From Pseudomonas sp. Bout1 (GTDB taxonomy: Bacteria; Pseudomonadota; Gammaproteobacteria; Pseudomonadales; Pseudomonadaceae): a stretch of 64,000 nt of DNA. Position numbers and translations under genes: made by a program. Shown piece after piece: positions 52,015 to 61,210 of this stretch (within the stretch, counting starts at the first letter, position 1; every line of letters begins with the position of its first letter). The notes below the pieces were generated by a model. That model was not told the DNA's origin. It saw only the letters and a list, made by a program, of their open reading frames with translations, and did no database searches. The stretch is from the NCBI RefSeq assembly GCF_034314165.1, contig NZ_JAVIWK010000001.1:4355001-4419000 (forward strand). The letters are read 5' to 3'.

Positions 52015-54099
52015 GTGGGTATGGACGGTAAAACTGTACGTGTAGCGACCGATGTTGGTGGAACGTTTACCGACCTGGTCTATTTCGAAAGCAACCCGGC
52101 CACCGGCCAACAAATTATCCGCACTGCCAAGGTCGACACCACACCGGCGAACTTCGCCAAGGGTGTGCTCAATGTTATCCGCAAGGCCGACATTGCGCTG
52201 GAAACCGTCGACTTTCTCGCCCACGGCACCACGGTGGTGATCAACGCCTTGACCGAACGTCGAGGCGTAAAGACAGCCTTGATCACTACCCGGGGCTTTC
52301 GCGACATCCTTGAAATTGCACGGGCCAATCGGCCGGACTACTTCAACCTGAAATGGGTCAAGCCCGCCCCCTTCGTGGCGCGTTACCTGAGGCGTGAAAT
52401 AGGTGGCCGCCTGCATACCGACGGTAGTGAGCGTGAACCGCTGGACCTTTCAGGCCTGGTCGAGATACTCGATGGGTTTCGCGCAGACGGCGTGCAAGCC
52501 ATTGCCATCTGCCTGCTGCACGCCTACGCCAACCCGGTGCATGAGCAGGCGGTTTTGAAAGAAGTACAGAAGCTCTGGCCCGAGGTCTCGGTGGTCGCCT
52601 CGCACCAAATCACTCGCGAATGGCGTGAATACGAACGCTCCAGCACCACAGTGCTTTCGGCCTACGTCCAGCCCATCGCCGCACGCTATCTCGACAACCT
52701 CGAGACGGGTCTGCGCGAAGGCGGCTACAAAGCGCCGTTGTACATCATGCAGTCCAACTGCGGCGTCGACAGCGTGACCCATGCCCGGGACATTCCCATC
52801 ACCATGGTCGAGTCCGGGCCTGCCAGCGGCTTCTGGGCGGCCGCCGAACTCGGACGACTGCTTGAGGAGCCTAACCTGCTGGCATTGGACATCGGGGGCA
52901 CCACCGCCAAATGCTCGCTGGTGCGTAACGGCCAGGTGTCGATCAAGACTGACTATTGGATTGAACGCAATCGACTCAATGCGGGCTACCCGATCATGGT
53001 GCCGGTGGTGGACCTGGTGGAAATCGGCAACGGCGGTGGTTCCATCGCCTGGGTCGACGAGTTCGACAAACTGCACGTCGGCCCCCAGTCTGCCGGCGCC
53101 CTGCCCGGCCCTGCGGCCTACGGCAACGGAGGTACGCAGGTCACCACGACGGATGCCAACCTGGCCCTGGGCCGGATCAACCCGGACTACTTCTGCGGTG
53201 GCGAGCTGGTTGCCGACATGGCCGCCGTGGCGCAGGCCTTCGGCCAACTGAGCGAGCGCCTCAAGCTACCCGCCGATGAGGTCGCCCGCGGCATCATTCG
53301 TATCGCCAACGACAACATGGTCAATGCGTTGAAGCTGGTGTCATTGAGCCGTGGCCATGACCCCCGCGAGTTGACCCTGATCGCGTTTGGCGGCGGCGGT
53401 GCCATGCATGCTGTCGCCCTGGCTCAGGAACTTGGGGTCAGGAAAGTCATTGTGCCGCGAGGTGCCTCGGTGTTTTCCGCCTGGGGCATGACCATGTCGG
53501 ACCTGCGTCGCGACCTGTTCGTCAATCGTTTTGTCGAAACCGAACGCGAGGGCGCGCTGGCGCTTACCCAGGTGTTTGTGCAGGAACTGATGCACAACGC
53601 CCGGGCGCAGTTTGTCGACGAAGCCATTGCCCCGGAACAGGTCGACTTGCAGGTGTCTTGCAAGTTGCGCTACCAGAACCAGGAGCACGCGGTCGAGGTT
53701 GCTCTGGGCCATGAAGAATCTCTTTGCGTGCACTGGCCAGCGATCGCCCGGCGCTTCCACGCCCTCTATGAACAGCAGTATTCCTACCGCTTGCAAGCAC
53801 CGTTGGAAATTGTCGGTTTCCATCTGGTGGCCGTCGCGCAGATCGGCAAATTGAACCTGCAAGCCCTGCCCATCAGCGGTCGCACACTGGCAGAGGCTCT
53901 CAAGGGCCAACGCCGGGTGGATTTCGCCCTGGAAGGCACCCACGACACGGCTATCTACGACTACGCCCGCCTGGAACCGCAGATGAGCTTCAGTGGCCCG
54001 GCCATCATCGAGGACGCTGGTTCCACCGTGGTGGTCCACCCCGGTAACCAGGTACTCGTCGACCGGCTCGGCAACCTGCATATCACCCTCGGCGCCTGA
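52015..54099 (+). CDS. hyuA: Hydantoinase/oxoprolinase subunit A (HyuA-like)
   Basis: 694 residues from GTG at 52015, with AGGAG 7 nt upstream (the ATG at 52021 would be too far). Actin/ASKHA ATPase fold: RVATDVGGTFTDLVYFES (phosphate 1), HGTTVVINALTERRG, LLALDIGGTTAKCSLVRN (second phosphate loop) and LIAFGGGGAMHAVALAQELG. With subunit B it makes an ATP-dependent cyclic amide hydrolase acting on hydantoins, 5-oxoproline or similar rings. First gene of a five-gene operon. Confidence 0.9.
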   Translation: MGMDGKTVRVATDVGGTFTDLVYFESNPATGQQIIRTAKVDTTPANFAKGVLNVIRKADIALETVDFLAHGTTVVINALTERRGVKTALITTRGFRDILEIARANRPDYFNLKWVKPAPFVARYLRREIGGRLHTDGSEREPLDLSGLVEILDGFRADGVQAIAICLLHAYANPVHEQAVLKEVQKLWPEVSVVASHQITREWREYERSSTTVLSAYVQPIAARYLDNLETGLREGGYKAPLYIMQSNCGVDSVTHARDIPITMVESGPASGFWAAAELGRLLEEPNLLALDIGGTTAKCSLVRNGQVSIKTDYWIERNRLNAGYPIMVPVVDLVEIGNGGGSIAWVDEFDKLHVGPQSAGALPGPAAYGNGGTQVTTTDANLALGRINPDYFCGGELVADMAAVAQAFGQLSERLKLPADEVARGIIRIANDNMVNALKLVSLSRGHDPRELTLIAFGGGGAMHAVALAQELGVRKVIVPRGASVFSAWGMTMSDLRRDLFVNRFVETEREGALALTQVFVQELMHNARAQFVDEAIAPEQVDLQVSCKLRYQNQEHAVEVALGHEESLCVHWPAIARRFHALYEQQYSYRLQAPLEIVGFHLVAVAQIGKLNLQALPISGRTLAEALKGQRRVDFALEGTHDTAIYDYARLEPQMSFSGPAIIEDAGSTVVVHPGNQVLVDRLGNLHITLGA

Positions 54100-54111
54100 A
54101 GGAGCAGCCCC

Positions 54112-55770
54112 ATGAGCAAAATCGACATATTCACCCTGGATATCATCCAGAACTCGCTACAGGCCATCGCCGACGAAATGTTCGAGGCGATGCGCAAGGC
54201 TGCCATGAGCCCGGTGATCTATGAGGTGCTGGACATGGGCACCGGTATCACCGATGCCCACGGCGAAATCGCCAGCTCGGGTGCCGGTATTCCAGCTTTT
54301 GTCGGCGTGCTCGACAAAGCGGTCAAGCAGATTCTGATTCAACACCCGGTGCCCGGGGAGATCGAGGACGGTGACGTGTTCATCACCAATGATCCCCACA
54401 GTGGCGGCGTCACTCACCTCAATGATGTGGTGCTGGCGATGCCGGTGTTCGTCGACGGCCGCTTGCTGGCCTGGACCGCTAACATCGCCCACTGGAACGA
54501 TATCGGTGGCATGGTTGCGGGATCGTTGTCAACGCAGGCAACCGAGATTTTCCAGGAAGGCCTGCGCCTGGCCTCAGTCAAACTGATCAGCCGGGGCCAA
54601 CCGATTCGTTCGGTGTTGCAGATCCTGCGCTGCAATACCCGTATGCCGGACTTCATGGAAGGCGATTTATGGGCCGGTGTCGCCGCTGTGCGCAGTGGTG
54701 CCTTGCGCTTGCAGGCGCTGAGTGCGAAATACGGGATTGAGGTGTTCCTCACGGCCATGCAGGAGTTTATGAACCTGGGCGAAAAAATCTCCTTGCGTGC
54801 GCTGTGCGACTTGCCCGCTGTTCGCCTTCATCAAGAGGAGATGCAGGACGATGGCAGCCTCTTCACTGTGTCGATTCAGATATCCGAACGCGAGTTGATC
54901 ATCGACCTGCGCGACAACCCCGACCAATGTGTGGGGCCCACCAACCTGAGCCGGGATGGCGCAGTGGTCGCAGCGCAGATGGCCTTCAAGGCCTTGACCG
55001 CGCCACAAGGCGTCACCAACGGCGGCACTTTTCGACCTCTTCGGGTATTGACCCGTCCTGGATCGCTGTTTGATGCCCAACCGCCTGCGGCCGAAGGGTT
55101 TTATTTCGAGAATCTGATCCGCGTTCATGACCTGATCCTGCGCTGCCTGGCCCAGCGATTCCCCGACCGCCTTCCTGCCGGTAATTTTGCCTCGGTATGC
55201 GCCACCATCATCGGCGGTGTGCATCCCGACACCGGGCGCGTATTCACCTTGGTGGAACCCGAGATTGGCGGCTGGGGGGCCGAACCCGGCCGCGACGGCA
55301 ACAACGCGGTGTACTCCGGCCTGCACGGCGAAACCTACAACTGCCCGGTTGAGGTGTGCGAAGCCCGCTATGGCCTGTACGTCGAGCGCATGGAGCTCAA
55401 TGACGAACCCGGCGGCCATGGTCAGTTCCGCGGCGGGCGAGGCCTGCTCATCGACTACCGCATTCGCGCCGATGCCAGCTTCCTGACCTGCGGCTACACC
55501 CGCGCAGTGATACCGCCCTGGGGGTTGGAGCAAGGCATGGATGGCACTCCCAATTATGTCGAAGTCACGCGCGGCGACGGTACGCAACAGCGTTACACCA
55601 TGGCCAGCAGTATCAACCTTGACGCTGGCGATTTGGTACGCGTGCGCACCGGGGCCGGTGGTGGTTACGGTTCGCCCTCTGACCGCACCCCACAAGCGGT
55701 GCGGGATGACCTGAAGAACGGCTACGTCGATGCCGAAACGGCTCGAACGATATACGGCCTGCAGATTTGA
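54112..55770 (+). CDS. hyuB: Hydantoinase/oxoprolinase subunit B (HyuB-like)
   Basis: 552 residues, GAAGGAGCAGCCCC before the ATG, 12 nt after hyuA. Signatures: IIQNSLQAIADEMFEAMRKA, DGDVFITNDPHSGGVTHLND, WTANIAHWNDIGGM and GGHGQFRGGRGLLIDYRI. The DPHSGG and AHWxDIGG segments hold metal-binding and active-site residues in acetone carboxylase/hydantoinase relatives. Works with subunit A. No HyuC-type N-carbamoylase is in the operon. Confidence 0.9.
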   Translation: MSKIDIFTLDIIQNSLQAIADEMFEAMRKAAMSPVIYEVLDMGTGITDAHGEIASSGAGIPAFVGVLDKAVKQILIQHPVPGEIEDGDVFITNDPHSGGVTHLNDVVLAMPVFVDGRLLAWTANIAHWNDIGGMVAGSLSTQATEIFQEGLRLASVKLISRGQPIRSVLQILRCNTRMPDFMEGDLWAGVAAVRSGALRLQALSAKYGIEVFLTAMQEFMNLGEKISLRALCDLPAVRLHQEEMQDDGSLFTVSIQISERELIIDLRDNPDQCVGPTNLSRDGAVVAAQMAFKALTAPQGVTNGGTFRPLRVLTRPGSLFDAQPPAAEGFYFENLIRVHDLILRCLAQRFPDRLPAGNFASVCATIIGGVHPDTGRVFTLVEPEIGGWGAEPGRDGNNAVYSGLHGETYNCPVEVCEARYGLYVERMELNDEPGGHGQFRGGRGLLIDYRIRADASFLTCGYTRAVIPPWGLEQGMDGTPNYVEVTRGDGTQQRYTMASSINLDAGDLVRVRTGAGGGYGSPSDRTPQAVRDDLKNGYVDAETARTIYGLQI

Positions 55771-55852
55771 CCTTCAGGTGCTGCTGACGCGATGACGCCA
55801 AACGCACCTGTCCTCAGTACTTAAGAACAACAACAAAAAAGTGAGAACTGAT

Positions 55853-56743
55853 ATGAAACCGTACACCCCATCACGTCCTTGGGTGTTGCCCGCGTTTGCT
55901 CTGGTTTTGGGTTTCAGCGCAACTGCAAACGCCGAGCAATTCATTGGTTTTGGCCAGCCGGGAATCCCGGGGAAATGGGCACTGGAGTCATTCCCGGTGT
56001 TCAATCGCACGGCAGACGGTAACGTCCGCGCCGGTGGCAATACGGTGCTGGCGTACTTCTCCGAGACAGGCTTTACCGACACCACCCGCGACCAACTGCA
56101 GTTTTGGGTTGGCGCGATTCCCGGCTACGCAAGCACCAATGGCGCACGGGACACCAGCCCGTGGGGCATCGCTTCTCCGAACCTGGGTTTTGCCTACTAC
56201 TACAACGTCATCGAGCCCACCAGCGACTACGGTTCTGCCAACTTTACAACGTTCTGGACCAACCCGACCCTGATGGTCGAGTTCCCCAATGGCAATGACG
56301 AGATCGCCGGTTACGGCGCCTTTGCGAATCGATATGCGGTGAGTTTCAGCCTCGCCAATTACGTGCGCGTGGGGAACTTTGCCGCGACCTTTACCCCGGC
56401 AGGCATTCATTACGCCTCGCGCAATCGCAATACCACCGACCTGGGCACCGACGACCCCAAACGCCTGCGCGGCGGCGTCAGCTTGTGGCTGGCAGACATT
56501 GCCGCGGGGTACCTCACCACAGAAGACCTGTGGCTGGGCGTGCATCACGTCTACCACATCAATAATAAAACCGCGTCTGACTTCGCTGAATCACGCGTTG
56601 GAAAAATCGGCCCATCCATGACCTATACCGGGTTTGCCCAACAGGGGCTCTACCTGTCTGCCAATTTGAACTTCGAGTACTACCGCAGCGCCAATCTGAC
56701 CCGCTCCAATGAGCTGACCATGGCCCTGGTGAAATTCTTCTAA
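55853..56743 (+). CDS. Outer-membrane channel, MetA-pathway-of-phenol-degradation type
   Basis: About 296 residues from the ATG at 55853. Signal peptide VLPAFALVLGFSATANAEQF. The mature part is beta-rich with alternating aromatic strands (LGFAYYYNVIEPTSDYGSAN, GIHYASRNRNTTDLGTDDPK, LWLGVHHVYHINNKTASDF) and a C-terminal Phe (LTMALVKFF), typical of an outer-membrane barrel. The pattern fits PF13557-type transporters found in catabolic operons. Likely admits the cyclic amide substrate. Confidence 0.8.
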   Translation: MKPYTPSRPWVLPAFALVLGFSATANAEQFIGFGQPGIPGKWALESFPVFNRTADGNVRAGGNTVLAYFSETGFTDTTRDQLQFWVGAIPGYASTNGARDTSPWGIASPNLGFAYYYNVIEPTSDYGSANFTTFWTNPTLMVEFPNGNDEIAGYGAFANRYAVSFSLANYVRVGNFAATFTPAGIHYASRNRNTTDLGTDDPKRLRGGVSLWLADIAAGYLTTEDLWLGVHHVYHINNKTASDFAESRVGKIGPSMTYTGFAQQGLYLSANLNFEYYRSANLTRSNELTMALVKFF

Positions 56744-56774
56744 CCGCGCGCGCCACATTTTCGAGGACTATTGC

Positions 56775-57596
56775 ATGCACACCCTGACACCCCCCGCCTC
56801 ACCGCGAGACGTACCGGTAACGGTGCGCTGGTTGAACCCAATCGGCTGCCCCACATTCGACGCGCCTATCGCCGACCTGCTGCACGGTATCAAGCAACCA
56901 TCGACACAGATTGAAGTGGTGTCCTTCGATATGCCGCACAGCCCGACGCATCTGGAATATCGGGCGTACGAAGCACTCACCTACGAGCGCACCCTGCGTG
57001 TCGCCCGCGACTGTGGGCAACAGAACATTGATGCGCTGGTGATCGGCTGTTTCTACGATCCGGCGCTGGAAGATGCCCGGGAAATCTCGGGCGGCACGAT
57101 CATCGTCGCCCCTTGCCAGGCAAGCCTGCAGGTGGTCGAACATCTGGCCAACCGATTCTCGATCATCGTGGGGCGCAACAAGTGGATGGAACAGATGCAT
57201 GAGCGGGTGCGCAGTTACGGTGCTGCGCACAGGCTGGCATCGATGAGGCCGCTGGGCATGGGAGTCGATGAGTTCCAGAAGGACCCCGCCCTCACCCGTC
57301 GCCGAATCATTGAGCAAGCCACGCTGGCGGTCGAAGAAGATGGAGCAGAAGCCATCGTGCTGGGCTGCACCATCGAGTTCGGCTTCTTTGAGCAGGTGCA
57401 GCGCGAGGTCGGCGTACCCGTGATCGACCCGGTGGTAGCCGCCTTCAAGATGGCCGAGGCCATGGCGGGTATGAAGCGACGCTTCGGCTGGGCTCCCAGC
57501 CGGGTCGGTAGTTGCGAACCGCCACCGGAAGCCGAGATCAAGGCCTTTGGCCTGTTCCAGGGGCCGGCTCCGATCGGCAATCGGGTCAAGGCATAA
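56775..57596 (+). CDS. Asp/Glu/hydantoin racemase family protein
   Basis: 273 residues, GAGGACTATTGC before the ATG. Two catalytic-type cysteines: Cys92 in ALVIGCFYDPALE and Cys198 in AIVLGCTIEFGFFEQVQ. In the family these sit in GCFxDP and LGCxxM contexts and act as the acid/base pair for proton exchange at C-alpha. The opening VRWLNPIGCPTFD is also typical. Probably racemises the hydantoin so that both enantiomers are used, like HyuE; alternatively a maleate-isomerase relative. Confidence 0.87.
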   Translation: MHTLTPPASPRDVPVTVRWLNPIGCPTFDAPIADLLHGIKQPSTQIEVVSFDMPHSPTHLEYRAYEALTYERTLRVARDCGQQNIDALVIGCFYDPALEDAREISGGTIIVAPCQASLQVVEHLANRFSIIVGRNKWMEQMHERVRSYGAAHRLASMRPLGMGVDEFQKDPALTRRRIIEQATLAVEEDGAEAIVLGCTIEFGFFEQVQREVGVPVIDPVVAAFKMAEAMAGMKRRFGWAPSRVGSCEPPPEAEIKAFGLFQGPAPIGNRVKA

Positions 57597-57620
57597 CCCC
57601 CCTCACTTGGATGATCTTCC

Positions 57621-58970
57621 ATGAGCACGAGCAACGTCACCGAGTCGCCCTCGTCGGGCAGCAACGCGTCCACCCAGCAGGTAGGCGATGTATTCCGAGA
57701 GGTCCCCTTGACCCGCGAGCATCTCAAGTGCTGCCTCGCGCTGTTTTTTGTATTTGCCATCGAGGCGTGGGAGATGATGATCATCGTCTACACCGCGCCT
57801 CTGATCGCTGAAGACTTTGCCCTCGACGCACTCGCCATCGGCAATCTGATCAGTGCCATGTTCATCGGGATGCTGCTGGGGTCTTTGGCGTGGGGCAAAA
57901 TCGCCGAACGGGTTGGGCGCAAACACGCGATTCTCTGGAGCCTGGCGGTCTACGGCGTGATTTCGCTGGCCAGTGCGCTCGCCCCCAACTTCCTCAGCCT
58001 TTACGTACTGCGCTTTCTGTCGGGCGTAGCGGCCGTGGGCATGATGGTCGTTACCTTTGCCCATTATCAGGAACTACTGCCGGTGCGCCATCGCGGCGCG
58101 CTCACGGTGTACCTGGCCTCGGGCTGGCCGATCGGCATGCTGCTGGCGCTGGGAGCCACAGTGTGGCTAATGCCGTGGGGCTGGCGCGCGATTATTGTGC
58201 TGAGTTCGATGGGAAGCCTGTGGGCGCTGGTGGTGGCGCTCTGGGTCCCGGAATCGCCTTACTGGCTGGCCAGTGTTGGCAGACAAGCGCAGGCCAGGAG
58301 GGTGATCCACCGACTGAGTCGCGGGGCTGTGCAGATAGCTGAAGGTTGCCAGTTGCAAGTCGACCAGAGCACCCGAGGCTGCCAACGGGATGTGTTTACA
58401 GGGGCGATGTTCAAGGTCAGCGCGCTGCAAATCCTCGTCAACTTCACGTTCTCCTGGGGCTATTGGGGCTTGCAGACGTGGCTACCGACCTTATTGCAGC
58501 AACGTGGCCTGAATTTGCCGCAAAGCTACGGTTTTATTGCGCTGTCGGCGCTTTGCATGATCCCCGGTTACGTCGCCGCCTCCTACCTGACCCACCGCTT
58601 CGGGCGCAAGAAAATCGTCATCGGGTTTATCGGCGCCTCAGTGATAGCCGGCTATGGCTTCGCCAACGCACAGACCCTGCAAATGCTGTACCTGAGCAAT
58701 TTTGCCCTGGCCTTTTTCAGCCTCGGTGCCTGGGGTGTCTGGGGTACTTGGGTGGCCGAACTGTACCCAACTCCGCTACGCACCATTGGCTACGGGTGGG
58801 CAATTTTCGCCCAACGAGTGGCCAACATCCTGGCCCCCTCGTTGATCGGTGCGCTGGTGGCTTATGGGGCGTCCTTCAACGTTACAACCTCGCTCATCAA
58901 CGCCTTCATGCTGGTGACCGTGATGTTGGTGGCGTTTATTCCGGAGACCGAAGGCAAGGCCTTGCAATGA
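57621..58970 (+). CDS. MFS transporter (probable importer of the operon substrate)
   Basis: 449 residues, 12 predicted helices. MFS motif A variant GSLAWGKIAERVGRKHAIL follows TM2, and SYLTHRFGRKKIVIGFIG marks the second half. The first helix contains an acidic pair (FAIEAWEMMIIVY), as in the SV2/niacin/aromatic-acid symporter subgroup. Last gene of the operon, 24 nt after the racemase. Import of hydantoin-like compounds is inferred from context. Confidence 0.88.
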   Translation: MSTSNVTESPSSGSNASTQQVGDVFREVPLTREHLKCCLALFFVFAIEAWEMMIIVYTAPLIAEDFALDALAIGNLISAMFIGMLLGSLAWGKIAERVGRKHAILWSLAVYGVISLASALAPNFLSLYVLRFLSGVAAVGMMVVTFAHYQELLPVRHRGALTVYLASGWPIGMLLALGATVWLMPWGWRAIIVLSSMGSLWALVVALWVPESPYWLASVGRQAQARRVIHRLSRGAVQIAEGCQLQVDQSTRGCQRDVFTGAMFKVSALQILVNFTFSWGYWGLQTWLPTLLQQRGLNLPQSYGFIALSALCMIPGYVAASYLTHRFGRKKIVIGFIGASVIAGYGFANAQTLQMLYLSNFALAFFSLGAWGVWGTWVAELYPTPLRTIGYGWAIFAQRVANILAPSLIGALVAYGASFNVTTSLINAFMLVTVMLVAFIPETEGKALQ

Positions 58971-59065
58971 ACCGCAGGCCATCACAGCCGTTTCAGACAA
59001 AACAGCAAAACGCAGTCCGACATCAACCTCGGTACAAGTCGGTTTGAATGCATGCGGTTGGCATC

Positions 59066-59089
59066 AGCTCCCCGCAGAACCGGGGAGCT
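59066..59089 (+). terminator. Hairpin after the MFS gene
   Basis: AGCTCCCCG-cagaac-CGGGGAGCT is a perfect 9-bp stem followed by CTTAACT. The U-run is poor, but the position 95 nt after the operon end and 48 nt before the next start fits termination. Confidence 0.55.
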
Positions 59090-59136
59090 CTTAACTCAGT
59101 GGTGTGACCGCACATCACCCCGAAACGGAATTCATC

Positions 59137-61125
59137 ATGGACACACAATCGCCGGCCCAAGGGCTGGTATTTCATATGCAACGAGGCCCCGTCCAGAACA
59201 ATGGAGCCTCGCCGTGGTATTCAACGCTCGCACTGGGTAGCCCTGGTCAACCGTTGAAGCTGGCAATTGACTCAGGCACCAATATCACGTGGGTGACCTC
59301 AACACTTTGCCCGCCAGAAAAACGCACTCATTTCGCCGGTGGCCGGTTTGACTATCGGGCTTCCAGCACCTTTGCATTCACCGATTGCCTGCAACGCCCC
59401 TATAGTTTTGGGCCCTGGGGCACGATGCAGGTTGAAAGCGCTTCGGACGTGCTAACCGTCCCTACGACAAGTGCATTGCCGATCCAGCTGTTTCTGGCAG
59501 CCAACTATGACGGTGAGCAATTCAAACAGCTGGATTGGGATGGCGGAATCGGCCTGCCGTGCAGCAGCGCCTATGCCGAAGGACGATGCTCATTTGTGTT
59601 CCAGGACCTGATCGGTAATGGTCAACTTGACCCGATGCATCCTTACGTAGCGTTCGACTGGAACGCCAAAGATCGCACCGGCACGTGCCAGATGGGTGCC
59701 ATCGACGCCTCCAAAACCCGGGGCCCGGGTTTGTTTCTCCCGTGGTCCGTCTACACCGGATTGCCGGGCGTGGAGTACATCTGGTCCACCGCACTGAAGT
59801 CCTACTCGGTAGGCGGTCAAACGCTGGCGAACAACTTAAGCTTTGCCCTGGACTCCGGATCTTCGCAATTCAAAGGCGATGACAACCTCATGGGACAAAC
59901 CCTGGCCCTTATCGCTCGCGGCGCACGTCCTGATGTTGTGTTGGGATTTGCCGAGGGTGAAATCACCCTGGGCGCCGACCTGTACAACCTGCTGGTTGAA
60001 GAAGGCCCCCAGAAGGGCGAGACGATCCCGCAGTTTGCGCCGATGGGCCTGCCGGACCTTGTGCTGGTTGGGTCGCTGGTCATGGAGCATTGCTACACCG
60101 TTTATGAATACCAGGTGGTGCAATGCGGGTATGAGGTTTACTCCCTCGCCCCGGTAGGGATGTGGTTGTTCAATCGCCCGGATGGGCCGCAGATTATTAC
60201 TCGGTCTTCGTCACGCCCATTCAACGCAGGCCCGCGCCCGGTGGCGAACACAAAGGTCATCCTTCCCGCTCGCCCCTTTCAGGATACGGTCACCCGGCAG
60301 AAATCAGTGGCTGGGACATGGAAAAATGACTATGGATCAGTCATGACCCTGGCAGTGACGGACGATCGGGTTCGTGGCACCTATCAGTCTTCGACCGGCT
60401 CTACCGGGAAGTACGAAGTGACAGGTTTTCAGCTGGACGTCCCTGCTGCTACCACTTTGAGTCAGCCGGTGGCACTGGCTATTGAGTGGCACTCCATTGG
60501 CGGTGACCCAGCAGATCCGAGCTGGAACTGGTGCTCGGGGCTTAGCGGGCAGATGAGCGTTACACCAGCAGGGGACAGGTTGGAGCTCTCGCACTTGTTG
60601 GTAGCCAGCAGCGACTTTCCCGAGCTTGCGGGACAAGGGACTTACATTGACAAACTAAGCTATCAGAGAGTGGATACCGTAGCGCTTGATGATTTGGATG
60701 TGGCGCCCTTAGCCTTTTCACCTATTGAGGATGTGTTGAACGGTACCTGGGTGGCTGACAATGGGGCGACACTTGAATTGAGGGTGCATGCGTCCGGCCA
60801 GCGACGGTTTGGTCACGTAAGTGGGACGCTATCCACACCGGCTGGCGGTGTTGAGGTATCCGGCTTCACCGATGTCAACGCGATTGCAAGCAAACTGGCG
60901 CTGCAATCAGTAAGTCTCACCGTGGCAAAGACGCAGGCATCGAGCGTAAGCAGCCTTTGCGGTTCATTGGATTTACAGGGCGAGGTTCTAAACCTGTTCT
61001 CGATGACAAGCTGCGCAACTACGTTGCAGCGTTCCTATTTGGCGACACAAGTCGCGGCAACTCGTTTCAAGCGTAACCGGCCAGCAGCTCTAACGACATG
61101 GAGCCGCCCATGGAACAAGGAATAA
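59137..61125 (+). CDS. Pepsin-like (family A1) aspartic protease fused to two avidin-like domains
   Basis: 662 residues from the ATG at 59137; the GTG at 59104 has no ribosome site. Residues ~25-370 are a bilobal pepsin fold. First catalytic motif LAIDSGTNITWV (Asp45), the pepsin-like FDYRASSTFAFT segment (71-82), a flap with Tyr89 (PYSFGPWGTMQVESASDVLT), the WDGGIGLP segment, then the second motif FALDSGSSQFKG (Asp239). The spacing of 194 is near pepsin's 183. Residues ~390-511 are an avidin-type barrel: GTWKNDYGS (Asn397, Ser401), GTYQSS (Tyr416, Ser418), Trp451 and Asp505 match streptavidin biotin contacts, while Trp108 is replaced by His486. Residues ~533-650 are a second, degenerate avidin-like barrel (LNGTWVADNGATLEL). 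No signal peptide. Its neighbours give no pathway. Confidence 0.85.
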   Translation: MDTQSPAQGLVFHMQRGPVQNNGASPWYSTLALGSPGQPLKLAIDSGTNITWVTSTLCPPEKRTHFAGGRFDYRASSTFAFTDCLQRPYSFGPWGTMQVESASDVLTVPTTSALPIQLFLAANYDGEQFKQLDWDGGIGLPCSSAYAEGRCSFVFQDLIGNGQLDPMHPYVAFDWNAKDRTGTCQMGAIDASKTRGPGLFLPWSVYTGLPGVEYIWSTALKSYSVGGQTLANNLSFALDSGSSQFKGDDNLMGQTLALIARGARPDVVLGFAEGEITLGADLYNLLVEEGPQKGETIPQFAPMGLPDLVLVGSLVMEHCYTVYEYQVVQCGYEVYSLAPVGMWLFNRPDGPQIITRSSSRPFNAGPRPVANTKVILPARPFQDTVTRQKSVAGTWKNDYGSVMTLAVTDDRVRGTYQSSTGSTGKYEVTGFQLDVPAATTLSQPVALAIEWHSIGGDPADPSWNWCSGLSGQMSVTPAGDRLELSHLLVASSDFPELAGQGTYIDKLSYQRVDTVALDDLDVAPLAFSPIEDVLNGTWVADNGATLELRVHASGQRRFGHVSGTLSTPAGGVEVSGFTDVNAIASKLALQSVSLTVAKTQASSVSSLCGSLDLQGEVLNLFSMTSCATTLQRSYLATQVAATRFKRNRPAALTTWSRPWNKE

Positions 61126-61210
61126 ACCCCTCGCACTTTTTGGCCTGGTGCTGTTCATCCGGGTGCTGGCTGTGAGTACGCGAACCGGGCGTCGCTGAGA
61201 ATGCCGAGTA

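Noticed and set aside
59066..59136. Pepsin-avidin gene as a sixth gene of the hydantoinase operon
   Set aside because: A hairpin and a 166-bp gap separate it from the MFS gene and no functional link is seen; treated as an independent transcript.
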